DNA from: Saprospiraceae bacterium | GTDB taxonomy: Bacteria; Bacteroidota; Bacteroidia; Chitinophagales; Saprospiraceae | Direction of reading: 5' to 3' | DNA length: 64,000 nt | Assembly: GCA_016716335.1 (NCBI GenBank) | Contig: JADJWN010000015.1 | Span: 10,755 to 74,754 of the forward strand | Part shown: positions 20,109 through 32,168 of the stretch, one piece after another | Position numbering within the stretch: position 1 is the first letter of the stretch | Layout: every line of letters begins with the position of its first letter | Translations under genes and position numbers: made by a program | The notes under the pieces: model-generated | The model's input: only the letters and a program-made list of their open reading frames with translations | What the model was told of the DNA's origin: nothing | Databases searched by the model: none

Positions 20109-22256
20109 TTACTCTTCCACGACTTTAACCAAACCTTCAGCAGACAATGAGCCGGAACCTGTAATAACCGGTTTATTGGATTGATTGATAAGTTTTATAT
20201 CCGTATTTCTGAGATGTAATGTTTTACCCGGCCGGAGATGCAAAGCATGAGTCATACTGCCCGACCCACTCCCGGCAGTGCCGTAATCAAAGCGTATTTC
20301 AGGTCTCATATTCATACTCAAACCCTGAACAGTCACATTTTTATAAATATCCAGCGGAGCAGTCAACAGACTGTGTGCTACAACAGGTTGATCATAAAAG
20401 ATAGTTCCGGATTCCTGAATACATTCATAGACACTTCTCAATGTACCTGGTCCATCGTTTCCCGGGTGCACCACAACTGTCCTCACGGTGATACTGACGC
20501 TTGCACTTCCGGTACATCCATAATTTCCGGTCACTGTAATGGTGTATGTAGCCGATTGAGTGGGAGCAAGAAATAGTTGGAAAGATGTAGAGTTATTGCT
20601 CCAGATATACTGAAATGATTTACTTTTACTGGTAATGATCAGTGAATCACCCGAACAAACATGTCCGTCATTAAAAATTCCTGAAGAATCCCTGAAGGAA
20701 AACGTAATTCCGATCTGTATGCTGTTGGGGTTTTCATCATCACAATCCAGATTGTTCGCTACAAATCCAGGTCCCGGATTACTGCAGACCTGATATATCT
20801 GAGCAGGATCCCCGTAACCATCACCATCCCTGTCCCTGTAATAATAGGGGAGGGTAGAAGGATCATCTACTATACAAAAAACTGCACTGGTGGTATCTCT
20901 TCCACCGTTGGGATTCTGGCAATCTCTGACAGTAAAATGGAATAACTGTTGCCCCCGCCATGCCGGATCCTGAATTACTATATTTACCAAACCTCCTGAA
21001 CTGATGACCGGCCTGAGTGGTGAAAAATCGAATTTGAAAGGTGTCGTAAAACTCCCCTGAATCTGATAAGGCTTGTAAGTAAGAGAAAGCGGATAGGTGA
21101 GTATTTTCTGTGCGGCACCACTATAAAACTTAAGAATCATAGCTTTGGTTTGTGTACCTCCACCAACTGTGAAATAATAATAATTTTTTCCATTTTTCTG
21201 AATTGGAGTGGCCACTGCCCGAATTTCTCCATCAATAAAAATAGCAGCAATATCATCAGGGTGGTCATATATAAACCGGTCTGTAAATACAATCTGACTG
21301 GTAATAGTCATATTGTTGTGAAAAAAGCCATTAAATACCCAATCGGGTCTCTCTGATTCGACTCCGAGGTCAAGTAGTTCAGGATAATAGTCAAATGCCA
21401 GACAGTTGCCATTATAATTATCCTCATAATCATACAGGTTGAAGGTGAAAAACTGGCCGCCACCGGCTATACCCTGCCCTGGAATGGTCTGAAATACCGG
21501 GGGTTTCAATGCATTGAGAATATATAAAATTATAGTTCGGGTTGCCGATTTCTGATTGGGTGTTTGCTCCGTAACTCTGACTGTCAGGGTGAAAATACCT
21601 GTAAACCCGGGCACCGGGGTAAGATGCATAAACTGATTATTAAAAACTACGTTAACAGCATTGAGCGGATTGGCACTCCATACTATGGGATCGTTGTCCT
21701 GACTGATCAGATAAGGTGCCAGATTTACAGGCCCGAAAGTACTGCCCTGAAACAAGACAATGGGAGGAATGGTAGCTATCGCCACCGGAGCATCAAAGTC
21801 TGTATATATCCTGATTTGCAGCGGGTTTTCGACGCTACCCACTATTCCGTAAGGTCTGAAAGTAACTGTGGTCAATGATTGAAAAACTGCATTATGTGCA
21901 CCACTGTACACCCTGATATTCAGGCTTTCTTCTCCCAGGTTTGAATACACCGTGGCAAAGTGGAGCCTGTTATTTACCCCCAAAGAGACAGAAACTCCAA
22001 GTCCACGCATGGTAGTCCCGGAAAAGAAGGCTACAGTATCGTTTGGATGGTGAGATGGCACATCATTGATGAATAACCGGGCTACCACATTCGCATTGTA
22101 ACTGTATTGCCTGGCATCAGGACTCTTCCAACCTGGAGTTTGGGCATGTAAAAGGAAAGCTGAGATAATCAGGAATAAAGTAATATATCCTCTGATCCCA
22201 TTTCCCTTAAAAATGCGATTAATACACTTAAAACCCGTACTATCCATCATGTCCAC
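20109..22256 (-). CDS. Secreted multi-module protein, partner of the giant LamG protein
   Basis: This 715-residue protein has its signal segment at about residues 22-39 (RGYITLFLIISAFLLHAQ). Two copies of a roughly 105-residue module lie at residues 43-148 and 306-410; two related copies sit in the upstream gene. Between them lies a cadherin/Ig-like stretch (PPIVLFQGSTFGPVNLAPYL). A calcium-type loop DRDGDGYGDP lies near residue 480, and a PKD-like segment with CSGDSLIITS and YTITVTGNYGC follows. The end, SLSAEGLVKVVEE, is not a classical sorting domain. It starts 5 bases after the stop of the LamG gene, so the two are co-translated. The start is GTG 22256 or one of the ATGs at 22250 and 22247. 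Confidence 0.75.
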   Translation of the reverse strand: MDMMDSTGFKCINRIFKGNGIRGYITLFLIISAFLLHAQTPGWKSPDARQYSYNANVVARLFINDVPSHHPNDTVAFFSGTTMRGLGVSVSLGVNNRLHFATVYSNLGEESLNIRVYSGAHNAVFQSLTTVTFRPYGIVGSVENPLQIRIYTDFDAPVAIATIPPIVLFQGSTFGPVNLAPYLISQDNDPIVWSANPLNAVNVVFNNQFMHLTPVPGFTGIFTLTVRVTEQTPNQKSATRTIILYILNALKPPVFQTIPGQGIAGGGQFFTFNLYDYEDNYNGNCLAFDYYPELLDLGVESERPDWVFNGFFHNNMTITSQIVFTDRFIYDHPDDIAAIFIDGEIRAVATPIQKNGKNYYYFTVGGGTQTKAMILKFYSGAAQKILTYPLSLTYKPYQIQGSFTTPFKFDFSPLRPVISSGGLVNIVIQDPAWRGQQLFHFTVRDCQNPNGGRDTTSAVFCIVDDPSTLPYYYRDRDGDGYGDPAQIYQVCSNPGPGFVANNLDCDDENPNSIQIGITFSFRDSSGIFNDGHVCSGDSLIITSKSKSFQYIWSNNSTSFQLFLAPTQSATYTITVTGNYGCTGSASVSITVRTVVVHPGNDGPGTLRSVYECIQESGTIFYDQPVVAHSLLTAPLDIYKNVTVQGLSMNMRPEIRFDYGTAGSGSGSMTHALHLRPGKTLHLRNTDIKLINQSNKPVITGSGSLSAEGLVKVVEE

Positions 22257-22261
22257 TTAAA

Positions 22262-25200
22262 TTATCTGATAATGGTAAGCTTCCTTGAAACTTCTCCTCT
22301 GCTGCCGGACAGCCGTACCCAATAAACACCGGCGTTCATTTCATGTAAATGATTCCACTCCAGTATATTTATTCCGGAATTTGCAGTAAATGGAATACTC
22401 CGCACTTCTTTGCCCAGCATATCCACCACCTTGACCGCCATCTCTTCATTTACAGCGGATTCAAATTCGATATACAGATAATTGGCAGTCGGATTGGGAT
22501 ACATTCTGAATTTTATGTCAGCATCATTATCATTCGTGGATGAAGTACCGGTAAGGTGCAACACCACAGGATTATCAGCCATACCCCAGATACCATTGAC
22601 CTGAAATCCGGTCTTCTCCACCAGATCATATTCTGCATTCTCAGAGGCATCATACCATTTGAAACTGAGCAATTCACCTACCTGATTGGCATAGACAGTA
22701 ATGAATACCATGTATTTATTCAGTGCGGGTATATAAATGGCATTCCCCATTCCTCTCAATTCCTGCCCGACAAATACACCTACCTCATCATTTGCATCCA
22801 GGAGATTAGCTGATTCATTACCCGGACTTACGATGGCAATTATGTTCATATTGTATTCATACTGCTGCGGATTCACCGACCATCTGGATGCATTCATCTG
22901 CACCGGAACCTTACGATCCAGATCCGTTCTGTTCAGGTCATCCTGAGTGAATACCTGTCTTTGTAAAGCATTGATATTTGGGTCATCCTGAATATTATTG
23001 CCCGGGTACTGCAGGGTACCATTATTGCTGAGCTTGATCAGGTATCCATTAGGTGGGCTTAAAAATCCCAGATTACCTACCCATCCTACACCGGCCACAT
23101 ATTGTGCAAAGTGCAGCTGACTCTTGATAATATCCCCGTTCAGTGGACTCAGTGACGCCAATGCCTGAGTGACAGGCAATCCATATTGTGGCAGATATCC
23201 TATCCAGTTCCAACCGGCAAATAACGGTATAGGAGTAGAAGGGTCCACAGGAGTACCCACAAATGAAATAGAGTCAAATGCCGAAGCATTGAGCTGATAC
23301 ATGGTCAGGTGTGACAAATTGCCCAGACTGCCCACCCAGCTGTTGATACCTGACGAATATATGCTGAAAGCTGTCTGACCCTTGATGAGTCCTCCCTGGG
23401 GCTTGGTCATAGTGGCCAATGCGGCATTTACAGTAGGATTTGGCAGGTTAACGTTGTAAGAAATCCAGTTCCAGCCGGGATGTATCTGTACTTTGCGCAG
23501 TACGAGATTGTTGGTGTAAATTACTGCAGGAGTGATTGGGGAGCCTATCAGATCATCTGCCACGAAGGTGAAAGTCTCCACAGTCTGCCCGTAAAGGAGA
23601 CAAGCCGAAGCATCCCATATCTGGAAAGTGATGGTCTCACCGCTGACCACATTGCTGTACACCGTGAGAAACACCAGATATTTATTCAGACTTCTGAAAT
23701 ATTGTACTTTTCCGATACCTCTGAGTTGCCCGTTTACGAATGCTCCTACCAGGTCAAGCCTGTCTGTAGAGAGTGTACCTTCTATGTTGGGCTGCAAAGT
23801 AAGATTCATAGAATAGCTATATGCGGTGGGATCCAGTTCCCATTCCGGTGCCTTGCAAGCTACTCTGAGGTCCACTTTGAGTGGTTCATTGCCATCCACA
23901 GTGGTCATATTGATGGTGGTATTGTAAAAACCATTTACCAGATTGGATGGAAATATAAAGCGAACCTGCATGATGCCTCCGGGATCCAGTCCACCCTCTA
24001 AAGGAAAGATTTCCATCCAGTCCGGATAATCATCTATTCTGAAAGTAGTCCTTTGTCCGCTTTGATTGCGGATTTCTCTGGTGACCATAAGTTGATTGCC
24101 TTCATACACCACTTCATCTATGTCCCCTCCATGCCAGTAGAGGTTACTCCGGTTTACATAAAACTCCCACAATACCTGATCAGCAGGATTGCCATACAGA
24201 TCTTTGATATCTGTTGCTACAGCCCGCAGTATATGGTTTTCAATAAACTGATTCGGAATGTTGGGTACAATGACAATTTTTTCATCCTTGCAGGAAATCA
24301 ATGCATCTATCAAAATACCTCCGGCTGTCATATCGAGCAGGGCAAATTATTGAGATTGAAATTGGAGCCTATACCATCTGCCTGGAATACCTCAGTACAA
24401 TTAATTCTCTTGGAGAAGGTCACTGATATTTCATCGCCCGGCGAAAGTACTCCGTCTGCAGGCTGTGGCTGTCCGAAAAGTTTGGGCGGTTTGGTCTCTT
24501 TTCTACCTTTGATTACCTGCGAAATACCCGGAGGCAGTCCCACATCAAAACATTGGGTAATGGCCCTGATTTCGTAGGGTCCATCAGCTAATTCGGACAT
24601 ATCCCATTGTACAATTTTAAACACCGGACTATTGGCAAACTCGGACTTGGGCAGTTCTGCTATATTGATCCAGGCTCCATCCCCGCCCGTACGTCTGTAT
24701 TGAACTCTCACCAATTCAAGATCCGGGTCATTGTAAAGATAATTATTCAAAGTGATGAACAATACCTCATTGTCAGCCGGAGTAATGACCCAGTCCTGCA
24801 TGGGAAATCCGATATCAATAGGGCTGCATGGCTCCAGAAACTGCACATTGATTCTGTATTCTTTATAGAATTTGTTCAGATCCGCTTTTTTATACGGTCC
24901 CTGGAATGGGACGTTCGGACTGGAATAGGCACCTGAAAGGTCATATCCGTAAGCTAAGGCATGCTCCAGCTGACAGGTAGAGGCTGCAAAAATACCCACA
25001 TTGGTGTAGGTATATTCCACGGGACCTCTCGATACCGCCATCAGATAATTCTTGGTCTGGAACGGTCCTAACTGAACATTTACATTACCACCGAATTCTG
25101 CTCCATCCAACTGTATATAGGCTGCATCCGGATTACCCCCGGTACTTTACCCATGTGTGACACCAATTGGTCTGCCAGAGGTTTGGCCGAGATTGCTCAA

Positions 25201-28200
25201 TCTCAATCTAAATGGCGCCGCATCTTTTTCAGGTACATTGACAGCTGTGAGTCTGTCTATCGAAAAACCTACTTCCTCCCTGTTTAGGGTGCCGGGCTCC
25301 CAGGGACACATACTCTCTCCTGCTCTTAGCTTAAACACCGGAGTACCAAAAACAGGATCATCAAGTACATCCACAGTGAAATTATCTCCGAGGTCATCAT
25401 CTCCCAAAGTATACTTTACTGATCGATTGGATTCATTATTTGATCCACTGGTATTATTGAATGTGCTTTCAAGCTTGTGTCCTATTTTTACTTTAGTACC
25501 AATACCCATTACTTCAAAACCTAAAGTATTATTATACTCAGCGCTCCATATCAAATCATACGAAAATTCATAAGAATTGCTGGAACTTGAAGCAACAGTT
25601 TCTGAATAATTGGTTAAGGCATCAAAACTGATGTTCTTTTTGAAAGTAGCATCTTTCTTCAGATTTTTATTGTATTGTAAAATCCTTCGCCAGGCATCTG
25701 CTGATACCGTATCACCAATAAATTCGTTGGAAGGTATGACATCATTTTTGATCTGATAATCACTGTAAATATAAGTGGTACCAAAACTCTTCGGATTGAC
25801 CCTGACACTTTGGGTAATGGGAAAACTGCAGTTATCAGGATTGTAAGAAAGTATATCTGTCGCACTGAATTCAAAATTAACCGCAGCGCCAACAAATAAA
25901 TCAGCTTCTTCGCCTATTACTACTCCATCAGAAGAAGTAGCATATTCCTTTTCATTAGTCATACAAACTTCAAGTGCTGTCTTTTCCCCGATTTTTGATT
26001 GAAACGATCCTGAAATGACTTCATCAGAAGTAACTTCCGATTTAGTAATCACACCCCCAAAAGGCGAACCCGAGTAGGTGGTAATTATAGGTCCAAGACT
26101 AAAAGATGTTTCAATCCCGGTTGTATTATCAATTATAAATCCATCAGACCATGTCTGACAATGTTTGGTGCCTTTGGTGAGTACAGAGTTGGATTTATCG
26201 CCGGGAGGATCCCTCAGTATAATCATAGGCATTGCAGGGGATGAAGTGGTAAAAGTGGATTCCCTTGACCGTTCACCCAATACAACCACAGTCTCTACTG
26301 AAGTGGCAGAAGAACCATTGACATGAGCAGTCACCTGCAGAAGTTTCTGGTGTGGCGGACCCAGATTGGGTATTCCTGCAAAAAATCTGTATTTGTAAAT
26401 TGTAGTATCTTCCACCATTACATTGGTGGCAGATTGGTCTGCAATATCATTTTCAATAGTCAGGTTAAAACTGTCGAGATAACAGAGACCACCGTCATAA
26501 GACTCAAAAACCCTGATATCCGTAAAATACTCTCTATAATTATTTTTGGGGGATGACTGATCCAGCAACTTCACTCCTGAACCGACACAGCCGTTCTCTT
26601 CAAAAGGTTTGATATATACCTGAGGCGGGGCTATATAAATAAAGTCCACAGTATCCCTTTCCTTTTTTCTCAGGTCTCTTTCAGAGCCTCCCTGATTGTT
26701 GAAATACTGGTAGATTGTATTATTGGAATGATAAGTGACTGCCACAGCCACGGGTATGGGCGGTATGCCGGTGATAGCATAGTTTCCGGCTGCGCTGGCT
26801 ATGGTGTCGTATTTTACAAAACAGGCGTTCAGGGCTTCAACTTTTACCACTGCAAATCCTCCGTCAGGTATGACCGATTTTCTGCACAATCCTCCGGCCA
26901 TCTGTCCACTCATCTCCCTTTTGACAGTGTTCTGAAACAATACCCCGGCTATGGGTCTGTTGAGTCTTCTCACCTCATAAAATGCCGGAGAAAATTTATG
27001 ATCTCCGAATCTCGGAGAAAGCTTGACTGTTACACCCGGCTCAAAATCGGCCACAAACCTGCCGTCTGAATTGGTGAATATGGGAGGAAAAGCAGGCTGA
27101 CCATTGACCAGAATCTCCACGCTGTCCTGATAGCAGAAAGTATTGGAAAAGCGCACCACGCCGCTCACTGTAAGGGTGGACTCATCCACAAAGTCTATGC
27201 CTGTTGCCGCAGTATTGCTGGAGTTGATGTTCACCAGTCTTTGAGATGGTCTGAAACTATGCGGAGATTCTTTTTGTCTGTAAGTAATAATAGAGAAAAA
27301 AGCATTGGAAATCTGGCCGAAACCAGTCATGGCAGCTCCAGTGTCCTCCACTTCATTTCCCGTAGCTTCATCTAAAGAAAAGAAGGATAGAAGGTCAGGA
27401 TGCCCTGTATTGGTACCTCCGCTACCAAAAGTGGAAGCATTAAGTTGTACATCTGCCTGACTCAGTGCGGCTTTATAAAATGCCACCTCATCAATCAATC
27501 CGGTGTAGAAATCTGTGGGTGTAGCATTTCTGGCACCCAGCATCCATGGACTACCTGTCCAGTTGCCGGTAATGCCCGTATAATTTAAAGTGTTTTCCAG
27601 ATTGCCGTTTCGGTAAAATTTTACCACGTTATTTACCCCATCCAATGTGAGGGACAGATGCTGGTAGCTTTTTAAGGCAGGACCGAGATCCTGTGTCTGA
27701 CCGTTGATGGTCAGTTTTAATTGGCCGGATTGTATCCAAAGCTCAAAATTACCGATGCCGTTATTGAGTATGGTTTGCCGGTTTTGAATGTCAAAAGGTT
27801 GCAATACGACTTCTACGGTAGCACTGTCCGGCAGATCAAAATCCGTGAGCATTACATGAGACTGATACGCAGAGTTGAACTCCAATGCATAATTGGAATA
27901 AAAAACTTTGGAAGGAGTAGCTGTAAAGGTCTGCACCTGACTGTAGTTGACCCCTTCTATGGCATAAAATCCGCCCACATCGGTCATGCCTGCATTCTGG
28001 ATATTGGGAGTGTCATCAGAAAACTGCGGCCCGTTCATAAAAGCATGCATCTTATTGCTGCTGATATCAAATACACGGGTGCCCAGTCCTTCATCAAATT
28101 TCCAGTACCCCATGAGTCCGGGTGTGCTTTTGGATACGGTGATATCTTTGGTAAGAAATATATCCGAGCCTGTAAGTGGCCTGTTGTACAATCGCACATC

Positions 28201-29229
28201 ATCTATCCTGCCATGGAAAAATCCGGTCTGATTTCTTCTGCTGCCTATGGTAAACAATGCCGCTTCATTGGAAATGGATGACTGGCCTGAAGATACAAAC
28301 GCTCCGTCAACATAAAGCAGCAGTGATCCTCCGGCATAGACTGCCGCTACGTGATGCCACCCGTCCGGATTGGTACTGAATTCATGACTTAGTGTCGTGC
28401 TGCCTGCGCCGGTACCGACCCCTGCTACTACTCCTTTACCGCTGCCTGAAGGCGTGGTGTGCAACCAGAAATTTTTATTAAGGTCACTGCCCAGATCCAC
28501 GATACCATCGGAGTTATATCCGGCAGCAATTTTCACCCAGGCAGATACTGTCCACATATTGGTGGGTACCACCTGCTTATGAGTAACACAGAGATAGTCG
28601 TTGATACCATCAAAAAGCAGAGAATTTCCTTTGCTTGGGGATAACGTAACAATGGCCCCGGCCACCGGATTTCGGCTGAATGTTTCTACCCGACCGGTGA
28701 CTACACCATTAGGATTGACAAAACCGATAGCCTTACCTTGTGTACCATTGCCAAACTGATTACGGCCATATACTCCATATTCATAAAACTCTCCCGGCTG
28801 GACATTGAAATCAATAAACTGCTTAATCCCTCTGTCCACCTGTGCCAGAAAAGCACCATCTCTTGTGATGACATAGCCTCCTGCAGCTTCAGAACTCAAA
28901 GGATCGAGATTCCAGCTGATTAATACTCTGTCCGGAAAATCCCCCTGACTGGACTGGATCTGCGGTGCCTGGGGTGGCAATAAAAATCGTGCCCAGAATC
29001 CGGATTGTGCTGTAAAATCTTTGGCGATACCATTTCCTACCACTGTCTGAGCTACTGTAAGGCTTGATCTGTTTCGAAAGGAGAACGAATTGGTGACGCT
29101 GCCGTAGTTAAAGTCAACTTCTCCCTGAGTCACAGCCAGCTTGGCCCTTGGGTCACAATCCGTTTCCTGCTGACCTGATATGTCTTGAAAATACAAAACA
29201 CATAATATAAATGCGAAGCAGTATTTCAT
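22262..29229 (-). pseudogene. Giant LamG-domain T9SS surface protein (frame-broken, about 2320 aa)
   Basis: Three minus-strand frames (29241-25147, 25110-24328, 24331-22262) form one protein. The start is best placed at ATG 29229 (MKYCFAFILCVLYFQDISGQ, a signal peptide). Between 25180 and 25134 two opposite shifts create a stop; the middle frame reads ADQLVSHMGKVPGG. Near 24337 one base is missing (NLPCS-D-MTAGG). Domains in order: a fibronectin-like start, LamG 1 (near SLLFDGINDYLCV), LamG 2 (near ALEFNSAYQSHVM), carboxypeptidase-regulatory-like segments, a large unknown centre, two 105-residue modules, two GWNWI repeats and a type A sorting domain ending SRKLTIIR. It is probably a surface-exposed glycan- or matrix-binding protein (inference from LamG). 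Confidence 0.75.
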
Positions 29230-29269
29230 TTTTAGTTCCATTTTATTGTAAATTAAAATTTGAACAGGT

Positions 29270-30146
29270 TTAATTAATCCTTACATAAATCCAGAAATTC
29301 ATGTTTTTGGGTCGGGTTTCGTTACCTCCTGAAGCAGATATTGATATAGATGTGAAAACATGATCAGATTGATTTGGGTAAATGTCTAAAATTGTAGGAT
29401 GTATGCCCCAGGCACTGCCACTTGAAGGCTGATCACCATCTATATCCCGAAATTTGTCAGTGAATGTATGTGGCTGTGACCAGGATCATTAATGGAATGA
29501 TTATGAGACTGAATCTTGCATTCTGAATAGTCAAAACCGGTGAATTCGTATTTCTTTCGGGGTCATAATCAGGGCTTCCGGCAAACTCCTGATTCCTAAG
29601 GAAAAGACCGCCTGCATCAGGAAGATTATTTATATTCAATATGGCAGAGAGTTTGCTGCTGGCTATTGATCTCCCATCTATAGGCGCCCAACATGGGCCA
29701 TTGACAGCAGCAAACTGTGTGGGATTCAGAATCGAGTATTTGATGTCCCCTACCGCACCTGAACAAACCGTTTCAAGCACTGCCAAAGCATATGGTGCGT
29801 AGGTCAGCTCTGTTCTGGGAGAAAGTTCATAGGATCCCACTTTTACACCTAAATATATAGTGCTGCTGAAGTTTGAAGAGTTTAAAGGCACAGTACTTCC
29901 TAAAAAATGGCTGTAAATACCTCCGGCTACGTCAACAGGTACTTCTTCACTCCACACAGCAGTACCTCCGACAGCCTGTTTGTAAAGCCGGAAGGTAACT
30001 GTGTAAGTTCCGTCCGCCATAAGTGTTCCATTCTGGTCTTTCAGAATACCCTGAATACTTATACGTGGTGATGCTTGTCCATAAAGATCAAAACTGAAGC
30101 TTAGGGCAAACACAACAATTGCTGATATCCATATAAATTTAGACAT
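29270..30146 (-). pseudogene. Collar-type fibre protein 3 (two frameshifts)
   Basis: This is the third member of a tandem family. The ATG at 30146 starts MSKFIWISAIVVFALSFSFD, a signal peptide. The N-terminal domain (SPRISIQGILKDQNG to ELTYAPYALAV) and the following GDIKYSILNPTQFAAVNGPCW match the two upstream paralogues. The frame shifts near 29517-29530 and again near 29470. Reading across them recovers SHNHSINDPGHSH and TDKFRDIDGDQ, and the family end GGNETRPKNMNFWIYVRIN with a stop at 29270. The annotated frame alone would end at 29457 with an unrelated tail. The LamG gene starts 40 bases downstream. Confidence 0.75.
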
Positions 30147-30180
30147 GATTGTTAAATTAGTTTTGATAGAAATCCTGATT

Positions 30181-31053
30181 TTAATTAATTCGTATATATA
30201 CCCATGCATTCATATTGACGGGTCTGGTTTCAGAGCCTCCGGCGGAATTTATAGTTATACCGGTAAATGTCAGACTGGTAACATTCTGCTCGGATACCAG
30301 ATTATTACTCCCCAATTTTACCCCACTGAAAGCAGAATGATTGGCACCTGAATGATTTCGGTATCTGTCATTGAAGGAATGTCCATGCCCCGGGTCATTT
30401 AAGGCATGACTGTGAGCCTGCATAGATTGATCCTGAAAAACGGCTATAGGGGAGCCAGATGTCCTGTCCGGATCCCTATCAGCAGCACCGGGGAATTCCT
30501 GTGCCCTCAAAAACAATCCTCCTGCATTGGGCACATGAGTAATATTCATCAGATTTGCCAATGATGAACCAACGATACTTCTGCCATCCATCGGAATCCA
30601 GCATGCTCCATTTTCCAAAGCAAATTGTGCAGGATTCAGCATCGAATGTTTAATATCACCAACAGCACCTGAGCATTGAGAATCAAACACTGCAAAAGCA
30701 TAAGGTGCATAACTCAGCTCTGTTCGCGGAGATAATTCAATATTGCCCACCACGACTCCCAAAAAAAGTGTCGAATTAAAATTGGAAGTATTTAATGGAA
30801 CCACACTTCCCAGATAATGGCTGTAAATACCTTCGGATACTTCTACAGGTGCTGTCTCAGACCACAGTGCAGTACCGCCTTCAGCCTGATGATACAATTT
30901 GAAGGTAATGGAATAAGTACTGTCTTTTGCTGCAGCTCCATTGGCATCTTTTAGTGTTCCCTGAATACTGACACGGGGAGATACCTGTGCATTTAACGAA
31001 GAGCCATTAATAACAATACTCAGCATTAAGATCATTAAAAATTTATTTTTCAT
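30181..31053 (-). CDS. Collar-type fibre protein 2, secreted
   Basis: From the ATG at 31053 it encodes 290 residues with signal peptide MKNKFLMILMLSIVINGSSL then NAQ. Residues about 25-130 form a beta domain (SPRVSIQGTLKDANG ... ELSPRTELSYAPYAFAV) common at the front of secreted fibre proteins in this phylum. The C-terminal half resembles phage tail-collar domains: GDIKHSMLNPAQFALENGACW, FLRAQEF, the His-rich HSHALNDPGHGHSFND, and the ending GGSETRPVNMNAWVYIRIN. It has no T9SS sorting domain. It lies in a head-to-tail run with 34-40-base gaps, so it is co-transcribed with its paralogues. Confidence 0.8.
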   Translation of the reverse strand: MKNKFLMILMLSIVINGSSLNAQVSPRVSIQGTLKDANGAAAKDSTYSITFKLYHQAEGGTALWSETAPVEVSEGIYSHYLGSVVPLNTSNFNSTLFLGVVVGNIELSPRTELSYAPYAFAVFDSQCSGAVGDIKHSMLNPAQFALENGACWIPMDGRSIVGSSLANLMNITHVPNAGGLFLRAQEFPGAADRDPDRTSGSPIAVFQDQSMQAHSHALNDPGHGHSFNDRYRNHSGANHSAFSGVKLGSNNLVSEQNVTSLTFTGITINSAGGSETRPVNMNAWVYIRIN

Positions 31054-31091
31054 TTGATATAGCTGTTTTAATTTGAAAATATTCATCTTGA

Positions 31092-31973
31092 CTAATTGAT
31101 GCGGATATACATCCACACATTGAGGTTTTTAGGTCTGGTCTCTGCACCTCCGAAGTTATTTACGCTTATCCCGGTAGTGGAAGGATTTATTATTCGGTTT
31201 TCAGTTAAGTATTGATTGGGGCTGAAAATCAGTTTTGAACCCCCAGCAATATTGAAATTATTACCGGACAAAAGCCTGACTTTATCATTGATGGGATGAC
31301 TATGACCCGGATCATTCAGCCCATGATTGTGAGATTGGTAGGATTGATCCTGAAAAGTAGCAATTGCAGATGATGATGATCTGTCCGGATCCCGATTGGC
31401 CCCGCCTGAAAACTCCTGAGATCTGATAAACAAGCCACTGATATCCGGTACATTGGTTTGTCCTGTAATATTGCTCAGTCTGGAATCTGTCATATCGCCG
31501 CCATTCAATGGTACCCAGCAGTCACCATTTACCTGAGCAAATAAGGTGGGGTTTAGTATTGAATACTTTACATCACCCACGGCACCGGAGCAAATTACAT
31601 CCACAGCGGCAACTGCATAGGGAGCATAAGACAATTCCGTTCGCGGGCTCATTTCAAAATCACCCACCTGCGTGCCTAAAAAAACTTTGTATTTAAAATT
31701 TACACCGGATAATGGTACCATACTGCCTAACAAGTGCGAATACATTCCACCTCTCACGGTGACAGATGCCTGCTCTGTCCAAACAGGAGTACCCCCGCTC
31801 TCCTCATTATACAATCTGAAGGTAATATTGTAGGTTCCATCCTTCACAGCCGCCCCATTGGCATCCTTAAGATTACTGCTTATTCTGACCCGGGGAGACA
31901 CCTGTGCTGAAATGGAAAGGGTAAAAAGAATAACTGTAAAAAAAATACAAAACAAATACCTTTTAGCTTTCAT
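31092..31973 (-). CDS. Collar-type fibre protein 1, secreted (first gene of the operon)
   Basis: The ATG at 31973 starts MKAKRYLFCIFFTVILFTLS then ISAQ, a signal peptide; the protein has 293 residues. It shares the plan of its two neighbours: beta domain SPRVRISSNLKDANG to ELSYAPYAVAA, then a collar-like half with GDVKYSILNPTLFAQVNGDCW, SHNHGLNDPGHSHPIND and the ending GGAETRPKNLNVWMYIRIN. The -7 box at 32080-32087 and the 19-bp palindromic element at 32108-32126 lie upstream, giving a leader of about 100 bases. It appears to be the promoter-proximal gene of a five-gene, 12-kb transcript. Confidence 0.8.
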   Translation of the reverse strand: MKAKRYLFCIFFTVILFTLSISAQVSPRVRISSNLKDANGAAVKDGTYNITFRLYNEESGGTPVWTEQASVTVRGGMYSHLLGSMVPLSGVNFKYKVFLGTQVGDFEMSPRTELSYAPYAVAAVDVICSGAVGDVKYSILNPTLFAQVNGDCWVPLNGGDMTDSRLSNITGQTNVPDISGLFIRSQEFSGGANRDPDRSSSSAIATFQDQSYQSHNHGLNDPGHSHPINDKVRLLSGNNFNIAGGSKLIFSPNQYLTENRIINPSTTGISVNNFGGAETRPKNLNVWMYIRIN

Positions 31974-32079
31974 ACTGCGGCTGTAAAATCTTTTAGTTGG
32001 ACAATAATGATTCATTTCAAATATGGATTTTTGTAAAAAACTTTTCTGTTTTTTATCGGATTATAAAAATGATTTTTGG

Positions 32080-32126
32080 CAAAAGTAGTCTTAACTAAAA
32101 TCCTTGTCAATCACATTTTGATGTGA
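32080..32126 (-). promoter_or_regulatory. Operator and promoter of the fibre/LamG operon
   Basis: Read on the minus strand: TCACATCAAAATGTGATTG (32126-32108), exactly 20 bases, then TACTTTTG (32087-32080), a perfect -7 box. The palindromic core TCACAT-CAAA-ATGTGA abuts the ATTG that sits at the -33 position. The same 19 bp with the same 20-base spacing precedes the response regulator gene at 35413. Confidence 0.75.
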
Positions 32127-32168
32127 TGCCGGGAGCATGATGGAGTTATAATTTTTTCATGGTAAGCC

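Noticed and set aside
25110..25147. Programmed stop readthrough in the LamG gene
   Set aside because: The intervening residues read correctly in another frame (ADQLVSHMGKVPGG), so two opposite indels explain the stop better than recoding.
29270..31973. Prophage tail-fibre genes
   Set aside because: All three have Sec signal peptides and lie among secreted-protein genes; no capsid, terminase, integrase or baseplate gene is near.
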